Assembly: GCA_033064195.1 (NCBI GenBank)
Contig: JARBJD010000242.1
Coordinates: 51,737 to 115,736 of the forward strand
From: Blattamonas nauphoetae
Taxonomy: Eukaryota; Preaxostyla; Oxymonadida
DNA length: 64,000 bases
Direction: 5' to 3'
Part shown: in pieces, positions 33,399 through 44,518 of the stretch
Position numbering within the stretch: position 1 is the stretch's first letter
Layout of the letters: the number at the start of each line of letters is the position of its first letter
Program-made: the position numbers and the translations under genes
Notes under the pieces: model-generated
What the model saw: only the letters and a program-made list of their open reading frames with translations
What the model was told of the DNA's origin: nothing
Database searches by the model: none

Positions 33399-34827
33399 AA
33401 ACAGACATGAACCAGCGACTCTTTCGAACTGTTTCTGACTCTATTTGACAACTCACACTGTTTGTGTGTGATCTTTGTCGACTCTGGCATCACAACACGA
33501 TTTGCCAGAACGATTGGGATACTCTCTCGCCAGTCTCGCTCGATTATCACTCCTCTCTTCTTTGCCGCCACTCTCACCAAGCTCGTACCACTCCTTAGTG
33601 GAAAGCAATCCGTTCAACGATGGATGGATGGTGAAAATTGGTGGGAGTTTGTGTTTGCGTGATTGTTCTCTAAAATCGATTCCACATCGCCCATCGTCCT
33701 CGACTCTTCAGAAAGACGAACCATCCAGATTGCTTTGTGGAGCACACCAACCAAATCCCGTCCATCTCCCACTCGAAAAGAGATGAAGAACATGTCAATC
33801 CATCTTCTCCGAAATTCCTCTCCAAGCGATGCCCTTTCTGATGGCGATTTGTGGTTGGATTGATGTTTGGAGGAATCGCTGTTCGGCACACTCTCATCTC
33901 AGCCGCAATGCATCGTTCGCTGAAGGATCTTCGTCAGACAACATCCCGTTCATTGGGGTGGTCTTATCTTCTGCGCATCAGATCGTCACCAACTCCACCA
34001 CACTCCCCCGCAACACATCACCCAACACTGTCCTGAAGATATTCAAAAGAAACTCGACGAAACTGGCCTGAAACCTCCTCTCGTCATCACTCTCAATCGA
34101 CTTCCTCCTTCGATATCAGATTCTCAACGCTTCCCCGTCCTTCTCGAACATCGTCAGACCTCTCTCCTGCTGCCACTTTGTCTGAGATTCGTCGGCAGTG
34201 ATCATCCAATCTAAAATTGTGCAATCGCTGTGATTGATAACACCAGTCAATTGTCCACATCAAGCCATCCCCGCACATCATCTTCATTTTCATCCTCTTT
34301 CTCAAATTCCACTCACACATCGCTTTCACCCTCCAGAGATCCAAGACGAACAGACTTGTCGTCTTCTTTCGCGATTCATCAGAATCAGACGCTTCCACCC
34401 ACCGACCCTCGCTGCTGGTTATGATCTGCCCCTCTTTCTCCCTTTCTCGAGCCACGAATCAACTCCCGAATCCGACGTGTCGATTCAAGTCAATTTATGA
34501 ACACAATCACGTTGTTGAAAGAGCAGAACACGAACAATCGAGAACAATGAGCTGGTGACGATCCTTCTTCAAAAGATGTGAATGGAAGACTCGGAGGACA
34601 CTCTGGAAGCAAGGCAGCTGAAAGGGCCCGAATTCGATTGATTCGATGAACTTCCCTTCTCAACACGTTGCCTCTTCTGCTATGTGGGCCAGAGTCGATC
34701 TCTCGCACACTCTTCCACCAACCAGACATCCGAACACATGCCAGCAGAAGGGACGAGAACATGCGAACACGGACTGTGAGCCACTCCTTCGTCTTGCAAT
34801 GGATTTGCATGATCCGAAACGCGATCA
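33399..34827. other. Degenerate stretch between family copies 5 and 6
   Basis: Starts with the conserved family 3' block and a diverged version of the unit seen at 20.9, 23.2, 26.3 and 29.2 kb (ATGGATGGATGGTG near 33619). After that only short frames remain. Ser/Thr/Asn-rich plus-strand codons at 33880-34070 have a beta-helix flavour. No gene is supported. Confidence 0.4.
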
Positions 34828-35213
34828 CCAATCCAAACCTTTCTTTTGAATTCATGCGTCTTCAAATCTGTCTCCTCCGAATTTGCCTGTATCATCAACC
34901 AACTCTGGATTTTATTCTGAATATGCCAGTCTTTCTCACGATCCCTAGTTGTCTCACATTCTTCGAAATTGATCGCTCAATCTGGTTTTTTCTGACTTCG
35001 ATGGTTGTTCGCCAGCAGGAAGTGAACAAACAAGGCGGAGAACTGCGACAGATGTGGAAGACAATTCATCGGATGTTGAGGATGGAGGGTGTCGAGGATG
35101 TGATGGAGGAAAAGCTGCAGAACGAGAAAAGCGAAGACGGCGGAAGATGCGTTATTGCCAAATCGATCGGATGGACCAAAATGTTGGGCATGAACCTTCA
35201 ACGACGTGGATAG
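34828..35213 (+). pseudogene. Expanded helical family protein, copy 6 (C-terminal fragment)
   Basis: Only the last third of the family is present: NLSFEFMRLQI, YHQPTLDFIL, SCLTFFEIDRS, WKTIHRMLRMEGVEDVMEEKL and GWTKMLGMN, ending at TAG. Upstream codons in the same frame do not match the family, so the 5' two thirds have been lost or replaced. The family 3' block follows at about 35250. A product fused to the unrelated upstream frame (from 34668) cannot be excluded. Confidence 0.65.
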
Positions 35214-36590
35214 AAGCAGACAAGAACCAGCGAACCTTTCGAATTGTCGGTGACGCTATCTGATAACACACACTGTTTGTGTGTGATCTTTGTCGACTCT
35301 GGCATCACAACACGATTTGCCAGAAAGATTGGGATTCTCTCTCGCCAGTCTCGCTCGATTGTCGCTACACTCTCCTTCTCCTTCACCACCACTCTCGCAC
35401 TGCTCCCACTGCCACTTTCCGAAAGTCGATGCGTCGATTTGGGACACTTTGTGCATCTCGCTCTCCTCCCACCCTCCGCATTCTGAATCTCCCTCACTAA
35501 TCATCTCGATCCGCAGGTCGCACTCTCTGGCAGTCACCCCCATCATGTCACACGGATCTCGCAGTCGACGATTCCTCCGACGACCCCGATTGCATCTGAC
35601 TGTACTTCATCGAGTTCTCGGCATCTTGATTCGCACCTCTTCGTTTCTTCATCTTCTACACCACACTCTCCGATCGTCTCTGTTCCGCCTCTTCCAACTA
35701 ATCGACATCAGTGCGCTTGTCGCTGTCCCGATGCATCAGCAAAGTGAGCACGAAGAAGCGAAATCCCAACGCTGTCAATCGCTGTGGTCGTCAGTCCAGT
35801 TGTCGTCTCTGAACGAGCAAGCTTCCCGGAAGGAGAGGAAGAAGGAAAGCACAATTTGGACCGACACCATCGCCACCCACGCCTTCCCACTCGCCTCGGC
35901 CTCCCCTCTCACCACACTCGGTGCTGTGCGTGGTGATAGTCAGTCATTCGAAGCGAACACACGCCGCTTGCAATTTTCTTCGTCTCGTCAGATTCTGTCC
36001 CCATTCCTGAATTGTCTCCAACTTCTCCCTTTCTCGAACAGCGTCTCTCTCGGCATCCTCACAGCCATGCCAGACACGGGGACTGATGGAGATGATTCTG
36101 AAAATCACTGGAAGACGCATCTCATCTGAAGCAGCACGCTCACATGCTGTTTGGGGAAGTGGGATGCAGTCACTTTTCCGATCGACAAGACTCTCGCACA
36201 GGTTGAGTGTGAAGAGAGAGGAAAGTGATGAACGTCCAGGAACGATTTCCTGTCGTCTTTCAGGGGGAGAAGGGAGGGATGAGTGAAGAGATGGCGAAGA
36301 ATTCGACCAACCTCTCGCCACACTCTGCTTTCCCTATATCTTTCTGCTTCCCAATCGATACTGGGCGCATGCATCTCTTCTTCTGCATTCATGTTACGCC
36401 ATTCGTCCATGCATTGTTCTCCGACATGCCATCTTTCATTCTCTCTCCTTCACACACTTGCTCTTCATTCATAAATCATCTGAATATTCGTTAGTTGTTG
36501 TTTTATGTTTTTTGGGCAATAACTTCATCCAAATCTCATTGTTTCCGGATACGTTGTTCTGACCCATAAGGAGTGTTGTATTTCAAACTC
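35214..36590. other. Intergenic stretch between family copies 6 and 7
   Basis: Conserved 3' block at 35250-35400, then Ser/Pro-rich low-information frames (35290-36129 plus) with no recognisable domain, then the leader of copy 7 near 36555 (TTCTGACCCATAAGGAGTG). Confidence 0.45.
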
Positions 36591-36597
36591 TTTCGGA

Positions 36598-37671
36598 ATG
36601 ACCGAAATTGACACGACGATTAACACATCCACTGCTTTTCCTTGCCCTGGTATCTCTTCACCCTGCTTTTCATATTCGACAGACTGTTCTGCTTTCATGA
36701 ATTGGAGCGACGAACAACTTGAATCTGTCCAAGAAAAGACGATTGTCTTTCCGTCTCTCGTTGCCACTGTGAAGTCCCAACCTGCACTTGATGACTCTCT
36801 GGAAGCGAAGGCCGTGAATGTTCTAGAATCTATGTCTTGGGATGATGAAGAATCAGCCGATGCTTTTCTCAGCACCTTTGCGTCAGAATCGGGCAATTCT
36901 TCGACAGTTTTCGTACAGTGCATTGTAGTGCTCATTTCTTCAGCCAGTAAGACAATCACCACCACTGCAATGGAGATGTGCGATAATTTGATCACGAACT
37001 GTTCCGCAAGAGTTCTCTATGCTCTGGTCCAAGCTGATCTGATCCCTCAACTCATCGTCACTCTCAATCCACGATCACATTCATTCACGGAAACAGTCGA
37101 TATCCACTTTCACCTCTTTAAAATCATCTGGCTCTCTCTCTGGCTCGCAACTCCGGATTGTCTCGAAGATCTCGAAATTGAAGATGAAAATGGACAACAA
37201 GTCGTTCGCGAGACGGTTTTGAAGCAAGTTCTCGTCCCTTCGGAGAAGTATATTTGGCATTTGTGCATGAACCGCTACTCGATCGTGGATGGTGACCAAT
37301 CAAAGTATTTTCTGGAAATCCTCGCCCAACTCCTCGAAATCTATCCTTATCATCAACCCACTACGGAAATTATTCTTCATATGCCTGTCTTTCTCGCGAT
37401 CCCAAGTTGTCTGACATTCTTCGAAAATGATTACTCAATCTATTCTTTTCTGTATGACATGAGCAATGCCCAGCGGGAATGGAACATTACAAGCAGAGAA
37501 GTGCACCAAAAGTGGAAGAAAACGCATCGAATGTTGAGAATGGAGGGCATCGAAGATGTGATTGAGGAAAAGCTGCAGAACGACCAAAACACATACAAAG
37601 GACTCCAAATTGTTGTAAATTCGCTTCAATGGAACAACCTGCTGAGTATGAACCTTCCAAATCTATGGTAG
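36598..37671 (+). CDS. Expanded helical family protein, copy 7 (intact)
   Basis: Single exon of 357 residues, MTEIDTTINTS to LPNLW-TAG. All family blocks are present (MNWSDEQ, KTIVFPSLVATVKSQ, SLEAKAVNVLESM, ADLIPQLIVTLNPRSHSF, YSIVDGDQSKYFLEILAQLLEIYPYHQP, RMLRMEGIEDVIEEKL, WNNLLSMN). The leader TGACCCATAAGGAGTG stands about 40 nt before the ATG, which fixes the start. Unlike the other copies it lacks the usual 3' block; a different duplicated segment follows. Function unknown. Confidence 0.75.
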   Translation: MTEIDTTINTSTAFPCPGISSPCFSYSTDCSAFMNWSDEQLESVQEKTIVFPSLVATVKSQPALDDSLEAKAVNVLESMSWDDEESADAFLSTFASESGNSSTVFVQCIVVLISSASKTITTTAMEMCDNLITNCSARVLYALVQADLIPQLIVTLNPRSHSFTETVDIHFHLFKIIWLSLWLATPDCLEDLEIEDENGQQVVRETVLKQVLVPSEKYIWHLCMNRYSIVDGDQSKYFLEILAQLLEIYPYHQPTTEIILHMPVFLAIPSCLTFFENDYSIYSFLYDMSNAQREWNITSREVHQKWKKTHRMLRMEGIEDVIEEKLQNDQNTYKGLQIVVNSLQWNNLLSMNLPNLW

Positions 37672-37844
37672 AATTCAATCTGAAAACAAGAACCAGCGAT
37701 CAGGATTGCGAGCGACTGGTGAATGTTCTGTCGAACCGGAACAAGACGGGACTTTCCTCGCACAGACTCGACATCATCCGAACTTCATTCAAACCGTGAA
37801 GCATGTCCCGACGTGCGTGAATACTTCATCTGTTTTGTGGCGAG

Positions 37845-38605
37845 CCAGCTGTACTGTCACCAAACTTTCTTCCAATTGATCCTCTCCCCCACAAATTGAC
37901 TTCGCTCCCGACTGATTCCGCAAAGTCCCAAATTGTGATTTCTCTCTTGGATTCGTTGTTTCTCTGAGCAATTCGATGATCTTTGAGAAAACGAGGTCAA
38001 CGACAGATCCCCGTGACGTTCTCCGTGCTCTGGAGCGTCAGTTCATTGCGTCGCACCTGCTGGCCTCTCTGCCCCCGCTTGTCACAATTTCGGAAGCCGC
38101 TCACACTGTCGCTTGCTGGGAACGGGATTTCGGAGCTTCCGCGGCATTTCTTCCGATCCCTGCCGAACTCGAGTTTCGTGGACTTGTCTTTGATCGCTTG
38201 ACGCATCTGCCAAAGTTGACTGGTTCGGGGAGCACGAGGCGGATCTCTGTGGACGTGTGGTTGTCCAATTTGACATAACTGCCTCGCTTTCTGGTTGAAA
38301 CGATGACATTGCTGCACTCGTCGCATTTGCTCTCTCCGCCGACGATTCTTCGGAACATGGTCTCCACACACAACAACCATCTCGACACTGACCTCTCCCG
38401 TTGCAGTTTGGGCATCTGAACGTGTCGCTGAACAGGCAGCGTGCGGGTGAAGTGGGAAGCGCGATGGAGAGCGTCGTGTCGAGAGTGCCGCTACAACCCT
38501 CTTTCCATGTCGTGGATCGAAGGGCAACAACGGCTGACTCCGAACAGTGGGCGGAGTGAAAGGATTGTTTCAGACGCTGAAACGAAAAGGATTGACTCTG
38601 CCAAT
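37845..38605 (-). repeat. Duplicated segment B (matches 29725-30490)
   Basis: About 90% identical by eye to segment A with a few small indels, one of which shifts the plus-strand frame. Minus-strand Cys-pair motifs are preserved in both copies, in the same relative frames. Both segments follow a family gene region, so they may have moved together with ancestral family units. Confidence 0.7.
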
Positions 38606-38639
38606 CACTGACGTTTGTCTCCACGTGTGGGTCTCAACA

Positions 38640-39188
38640 TCGCAAAAGGATCTTCCTCTGTGACTTTGGAAGAAGTGGAGTTCTCGTTTGAAGGGACGTT
38701 CACCGATGCGAGAGACGAGAGGGGGGCACAGCTGTTATCAGGGCATCAGAAGACGCGACTTGCAGATTGAACTCTGCACGGAACAGAGTGGTTGTGACGT
38801 TGGGAGGCCGCACTCTGAAAGCAGGATTGTTTTCCTTCACTCTCACTCACACCATCGCAGAGACTTCACGAACCATCACTCCACCCAAGCGACTCCTCTC
38901 ACTGACAAGATATTGGAGATCAAATGGACTGTTTCTAAGCGGTCACTAAAAGAAAGATCTTCGCTCATTAGGACATGTCACTCTCCCCTCCGAGTTGGCG
39001 ACCAAGTGGTGTTGGGGGTGAACACAGTCTCAGAGGAAACCCTCGATCGCTTCTTTGTGAATGGGAGTCTGTGCTTCAGATTCTCTCGTCATCCTCATTA
39101 TTGTATCTTCTCGTTCATGTTATCGTTAAGATGTGTCTTTTGGAACATTTTCCAATCTATTTCTCACAAACGTGTCTTTGAGAGGAGA
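38640..39188. other. Remnant near a surface-protein domain
   Basis: A plus frame from about 38767 reads NSARNRVVVTLGGRTLKAG and a strand-like FSFTLTHTIA. Preceded by Cys-Arg-Leu, this resembles a beta-sandwich repeat I associate with large oxymonad surface proteins. No continuous gene is present before the MITE. Confidence 0.3.
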
Positions 39189-39190
39189 AT

Positions 39191-39514
39191 ACAGGGTGAG
39201 CCAAAAGTAACCTTCATCCCACAATTGTGTTTTTATGTCATCTTTTCGAAAACAAACATCAAATAGAGATCGTTGTCGCTATACTGTTTGCTCACCACCT
39301 CATTCACTGATTTCTTTCTAATCAACTTCAGTGCAGTGTACGAATGAAGTCAGATCGTTCGCATGTCCCGATTTCTGACAAAAAACGAACGAGAATTCAG
39401 TTAAGCTTTAATGATCACTCTCTTCATATTTCACGTCTTGAAACTCTCTTTTTTAACTTTTGTCGAAAAAGGCTTTGATCGGCCCCTAGAGAAGGTTACT
39501 TTTGGCTCACCCTG
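39191..39514. mobile_element. Mariner-type MITE (324 bp) just upstream of the kinase gene
   Basis: The ends are CAGGGTGAGCCAAAAGTAAC and its complement, matching over 24 bp, flanked by TA at 39189-39190 and 39515-39516. No transposase inside. Its right end lies 73 bp before the kinase start codon, so it forms part of the proximal 5' region of that gene. Confidence 0.85.
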
Positions 39515-39587
39515 TACACTCGAGAAATGTCTTGGCAAAGGAAATATCCACCAATCCTTCCTCGTGTTTTGATCAACCCTTCGAGTC

Positions 39588-42500
39588 ATGGCAGAAACTG
39601 CCGTTCCAGATGTTGATCTCCTCAAAGCTTGTGGTTGCCCCGTTTGTTCTTTTTCTTTGTTCTATCTCCAGCACTATGCCTTCCTCGGTGTGTTTTTTGT
39701 TTCCACATCAATTCATCTCTGTAATTGAATATGAACAGGTCAAGGCCAATTTGGACGGTCTGATTACTTTAGTGAGGTTATGTATCCAGAGTCTATTGTG
39801 TTGTCATGTCAGATGGCATGATTCGAGCTGCAAAACTTGTCGACGATCCACGACTCTCCAGAAGGGAATACGGAATGGCAGACAATATTAGAAAGTTTGA
39901 AATCACATTACCATTCACTTTTACAGATTGTGTCAGAATCGTCGCTTTCTCACATCCACACATTCTGCTATGCAGAATCCCCTAACTAAACAAATGGCTT
40001 TTTTTATGGATTATGCCGACCAGGGGGTCTGAATTAGACTTGATTACGATGTTTCATAGGATCTTGGGAAACTCATCAAAAAGAATCAGGAATCAGGCAT
40101 ACCAGAAGAACATGTGAGACGAATCATCTTCATGGGATGTGTGACCATTTTCTAGTTTCAGTCCCGCTTCATAGCCCATGGAATCACTCAACTTCATCAG
40201 CACCATTTTATTCATCGGTTTCATCACACATTTTTGATGATATTTCCTTTAGGGACATCAAACCGGACAACCTCCTTCTCGCATTTGATCCTGAGAAACA
40301 GACAGTGCGTATCTTGATTTCAGATTATGGTCTTCTCCAAAAAATGGAGGATTTAACTTCAATCGGAACAGCACAACAAAAGACCATCTGTGGGTATGCC
40401 TTTCACTTCACTTCACGTTTGATAAACATAGAACGCCTCTCTACATGGTATTCGTGAATTTTCTTCACTTTCTCCAGTCTCCCGAAGCTCTTGATGAAGA
40501 GTCTTACACTCAATCAACTGATATCTGGGCGTTAGGCTGCGTCGCCTACGAACTTTTGGAAGGACGGTATTCCGACTGCTCTGTCGCTAATCTCTCTCAG
40601 CCATCCTTTTCGGACTGAAGAAATCATTGCTCTTCGACGGTATCCTTCTTTCTCGTCTTCCATCGTCATTATTCAGGAAAGTCCGTGAACCTCGTCCTCC
40701 CATCACCACCAAACAAGTTTCACCAGCATTCCTCGATTTTCTCAACCAAACACTGTCTGTGGATCAGACTCAACGTATTTCAGCCATCGATGGACGCTTA
40801 CTTGCACACCCTTGGTTCGAGGGATTGTCAGAATCAAACTGTGAACTGGCATGGATGGATTTCCTTTTTCTGAAAACAGGAGGGAGGGAAGCATTGCACG
40901 CACTTCAATTGCATGTTTCCCAGACTCAAACACTTCCAGAGTCGCTTCAGGACACAACTGATGGACGAACACTCGAAACTCAGGTCAGGAACATCGCCTT
41001 CACCCATCGTCCCAGCATCGTCCACACAGCCATCCACACTCCTCAGCCACTCTCATCTCCAATCACCCAGACACACCCACCGCCCCCACTGCCACCGCCT
41101 GATCATCAACCGCTTTCCATGATGGGGAGATTCGATCATCTTGTGCCGCACCCCTCATCGCAGAATGATCATAATCTCCAACGAGTTTATTATCCACCCC
41201 AGCCAGAGCCGTACTGGCCTCCTGATCAATCAAATCCACATCATCTGCCACTTCAGTATTTAGAAGGATACAACTCACATCTCCACCAGACCATGTTGAA
41301 TCTATCACCGTCTGACTGGTCACAGAATCCACCAAACGCACTCCAAAATCCATCGTCATCGCAGAATGACAACAGCGGCCAGGTCTATTTTCGTCAATCC
41401 CAATCCGAGTCGTTCTGGACTCTTCGTCAGTCAAATCAATCAAATCTGACAGCTCGATTCGAATGCGGGTCCAGCCAGGATCTCTCTCCAATCACCCAGA
41501 CACCGTCACCGTCCCCACCGCCTCGTCAACCGCCTCGCGCGATGAACAGATCCGATCATCTTGTGCCGCCACCGCAACGTCAACCGCCACCACCTCATCA
41601 ACCGCGTCACGCGATGAACAGATCCGATCATCTTGTGCCGCCACCGCAACGTCAACCGCCACCACCTCATCAACCGCGTCACGCGATGAACAGATCCGAT
41701 CATCTTGTGCCGCCACCGCAACGTCAACCGCCACCACCTCATCAACCGCGTCACGCGATGAACAGATCCGATCATCTTGTGCCGCCACCGCAACGTCAAC
41801 CGCCACCACCTCATCAACCGCGTCACGCGATGAAAAGATCCGATCATCTTGTGCCACACCCTTCATTGCAGAATGATCATAATCTCCAACCATATTATTA
41901 TCCACCCCAGCCAGTGCTGTCCATGCCTCGTGGTCAATCAAAACCACAGAATCTGTCACGGAAGAAAGAAGAAGCTATCAAAGAGCCTCTTCCAAACCCT
42001 TCTGGTCAAACAAACCAGGAGCAAGCAATGGCTGAGATGAATGGCAGAAGGAATTTTGGGGTGATCAGATTTGGACGGGAGAGGAAAACGATGGAAGATC
42101 GCATGGCGTGTGTGCACTGCGGATTGGCCGTCCCGATCAGCCAAATGGAGGCACATATCAGCGAAAAGCATGCAGGGGAGATATTCATGCAGCAAGATCA
42201 GCGTCGACAAGAACAAGATGTCAGACATAGAAAGAATCAATACATGGAAGCAAAAGTTCATTGTCCGTTCTGTGTGATGCAACACCCTCGTCGCTCTTTC
42301 GCCACCCATCTCCTCTTCCAATGTGAACGAAATCGCATCAAGTTTCCTGCGAATTGCCCTTTCTGCGATCGACCATTGCTGACGAGTGATTCGTACAGCG
42401 AACACGTCTCACAGCACAGACCTCTCTTTCGGGAAGCGATCGAACTGAGTGCCGGAAAAGTCAAGTGTCCCAAATGCACGACTCTTGTTCCTCTCGACTT

Positions 42501-44010
42501 GTTTGTTCAGCATGCTGTTGATGAATCCCAACCTACAGACAAACGATCTCTCTTCTTCTGTCCGCTCTGTTTCAAGCTCTGCAGTCAGACAACTGTTTAC
42601 GATCATCTTCAGCACTCTCACTCCGACCTCCTGACCCAACATACCCGAACTCATCTACTCCAACCAAAATCTAAACAGGTTGAACGGCAGACTCCAGAAA
42701 CACAGACAGAACTGATTCAACCTGTTAGACCTCTTCGAACCATTTCTCCAAGCCATCAAATTCCAGTTCAAGCGATGAAATGGTCAACACCAGACACACA
42801 ACCACAACCAAAACGGGACAAGCAGGGTTCAACACCAAACACACTCAATGACAATCAAATCCAACCACCTGCAATCAAATGTCCGTTCTGTAATATCGTC
42901 GAATTACACCCATCAGCTTTGATCAAACATGTGATTCTGGCCTGCAACAAACGAACAGCCGAACAGAAAGGTGAATACGTCTGTCACCTCTGCCCGGCTT
43001 CTCACACCACACCACTGGACCTTTGGGAACACCTCCAGTTCAATCATTCAGATGTCTTCGATCGTGTGAGTGAGGATGCCTCAACTAAACATCATCAGTG
43101 CATCTGTGATCAGAAGGTCCATCCGACTTCTTTTGCCGAACACTTCTACAACGATCACTGGATGAATGTTGATGGCAGCCAGATGTTCTGCCATCTCTGC
43201 CACTGTTTCTTCGACAAAACTCAGTTCCGTCTTCACTTGTCGTCAGTTCATCGACATGAACTCCAAAATGTGCAAGGAGCATGTCCGTTCTGTCCGCAAA
43301 ACGTGAAATTGGTGGAAATGATGACTCATTTCGAGGTGTGTGAAGGTGTCGACTCCGCAAGAATGGATATCGCTCGGAAACTGCAGTGTCCATTCTGTAA
43401 GAAGAGCTTTCAATGGTCCAGTTTTGTGTCTCATCTGGATTACTGCAGAATCCGCAATCCGTTGATCCCAACACAAGAAAATCTGTTGAAAATTCGTCTG
43501 AATCCGGTCCCTCAAACAATTGTCGAGAAGGTGATTGCATACTTGAAGAATCATCACACTCCAGCTTCTCGACCAGATGCACTGTCTCCTCAGCCCAAAT
43601 CGGTCATCTGTCCATTCTGTTCACAACGGAGCAACACAACCACTCTGATCGGGCACATCATTACGGAATGCCAACCAACCAAGAGCTGCCTCGAGATGTC
43701 ATGTTCTTGTCCCTTCTGCACCAGCCAACCCAAGTATCTTCACCCAAACAGACAGTGGACTCACTTTCAGAACGATCATGAGCCTGTCTTCATTGATGGA
43801 GTGTCGAGTGTCCTTGACAGCGCAACGTATCAATGTCGCTGGAGCAAGAATTGTGCTTTTCAAGGAACACGAATGGAACTGTTCGAACATTATCGACAGA
43901 AACAATCTCCTCCCGTGATGTCACATACACTTTGTCCGCACTGTCTCCAGTTTGTGGAGAAGGACAAAATGATGGAACACATGAAAGACAGGACAATCCA
44001 CAAATCCTAA
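39588..44010 (+). CDS. NEK-like protein kinase fused to about 14 zinc fingers, 12 exons
   Basis: Exons: 39588-39641, 39672-39687, 39739-39757, 39790-39940, 39976-40026, 40060-40138, 40175-40217, 40253-40393, 40432-40447, 40478-40566, 40601-40639, 40677-44010. The 11 introns are 30-51 nt, all GT-AG, and joining gives 1,343 residues. The kinase domain (about 20-290) has the glycine loop GQGQFGRV, Lys45 in AAKL, hinge FFMDYADQGDL, catalytic HRDIKPDN (Asp139), DYG in place of DFG (162-164), CGTPLYMSPE and HPWFEGL. NEK-like is inferred from the hinge and the RTEEIIALR stretch. All catalytic residues are present, so it is probably active. A proline-rich region with five 24-residue repeats follows (about 520-627). 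From about 705 to the end there are roughly 14 C2H2/C2HC fingers (CPFC or CPLC pairs with H-x3-5-H/C). A TGA at 39570 in frame supports the start. Substrate unknown. Confidence 0.85.
41542..41860 (+). repeat. 72-bp coding minisatellite in the kinase gene
   Basis: Five units begin at 41542, 41614, 41686, 41758 and 41830, each encoding MNRSDHLVPPPQRQPPPP plus HQPRHA. The units are almost identical, pointing to recent expansion. Length is a multiple of 3, so the frame is kept; the same repeat keeps the other frames open. Confidence 0.9.
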
Positions 44011-44264
44011 CCACTTTCTCTCGTCCATCAAATCCATATATGTCGTCGTCGAGCATCATCTCGGATTTCAGTTGCGCGAGCACCTGCTGCTGGACACGCA
44101 CTCGTTTACAAATTTTGGAACAAGCAATCTGCAGCATGAATCGGCAGCCTCACCGGACCTGTCAACTTATCTGCATTGTTGTCGATCTCGCTCCATTCGC
44201 CATCGAGAAAGGGAAGAGACACTTGAGAAAGAGGACCTGACTGGAAGTTGTTGAGTATGCTCCC

Positions 44265-44407
44265 ATGATGTTATCAAACGATGATCAACCCTCTTCTTGG
44301 GTGATTCTCCTTGGACTGCCCAATCTGGACACTATTCTTCGTGATTGGAAATCCCTGAATATCTCATTGTTAGTTTCATTCCACTTTCTTCTTATTTCTT
44401 TTTTCTA
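44265..44407 (+). other. Short frame resembling the start of a Nup35-type RRM
   Basis: A 48-codon frame MMLSNDDQPSSWVILLGLPN followed by LDTILRDWKSL resembles the first strand and helix of the nucleoporin Nup35/53 RRM (MPPN) domain. It stops at TAA and no second exon was found. It may be a fragment, or chance similarity. Confidence 0.2.
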
Positions 44408-44518
44408 AACCCAACGAGAGACAATAATAGATACTCCTAAATAAGTAACTGCTCACATTCCCAACAAACAAACTGATTTCATAGATCTCACTTTCGGTTG
44501 ATAAATCACAACAATCTA

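Noticed and set aside
40139-40159. A 21-nt intron in the kinase gene ending at TTTCAG
   Set aside because: The 36-nt choice ending at 40174 gives a gap-free kinase alignment up to HRD and an acceptor like that of the neighbouring intron.
41463-41959. Frames on both strands over the kinase repeat
   Set aside because: Produced by the 72-bp repeat, whose length is a multiple of 3; the kinase frame is supported on both sides.
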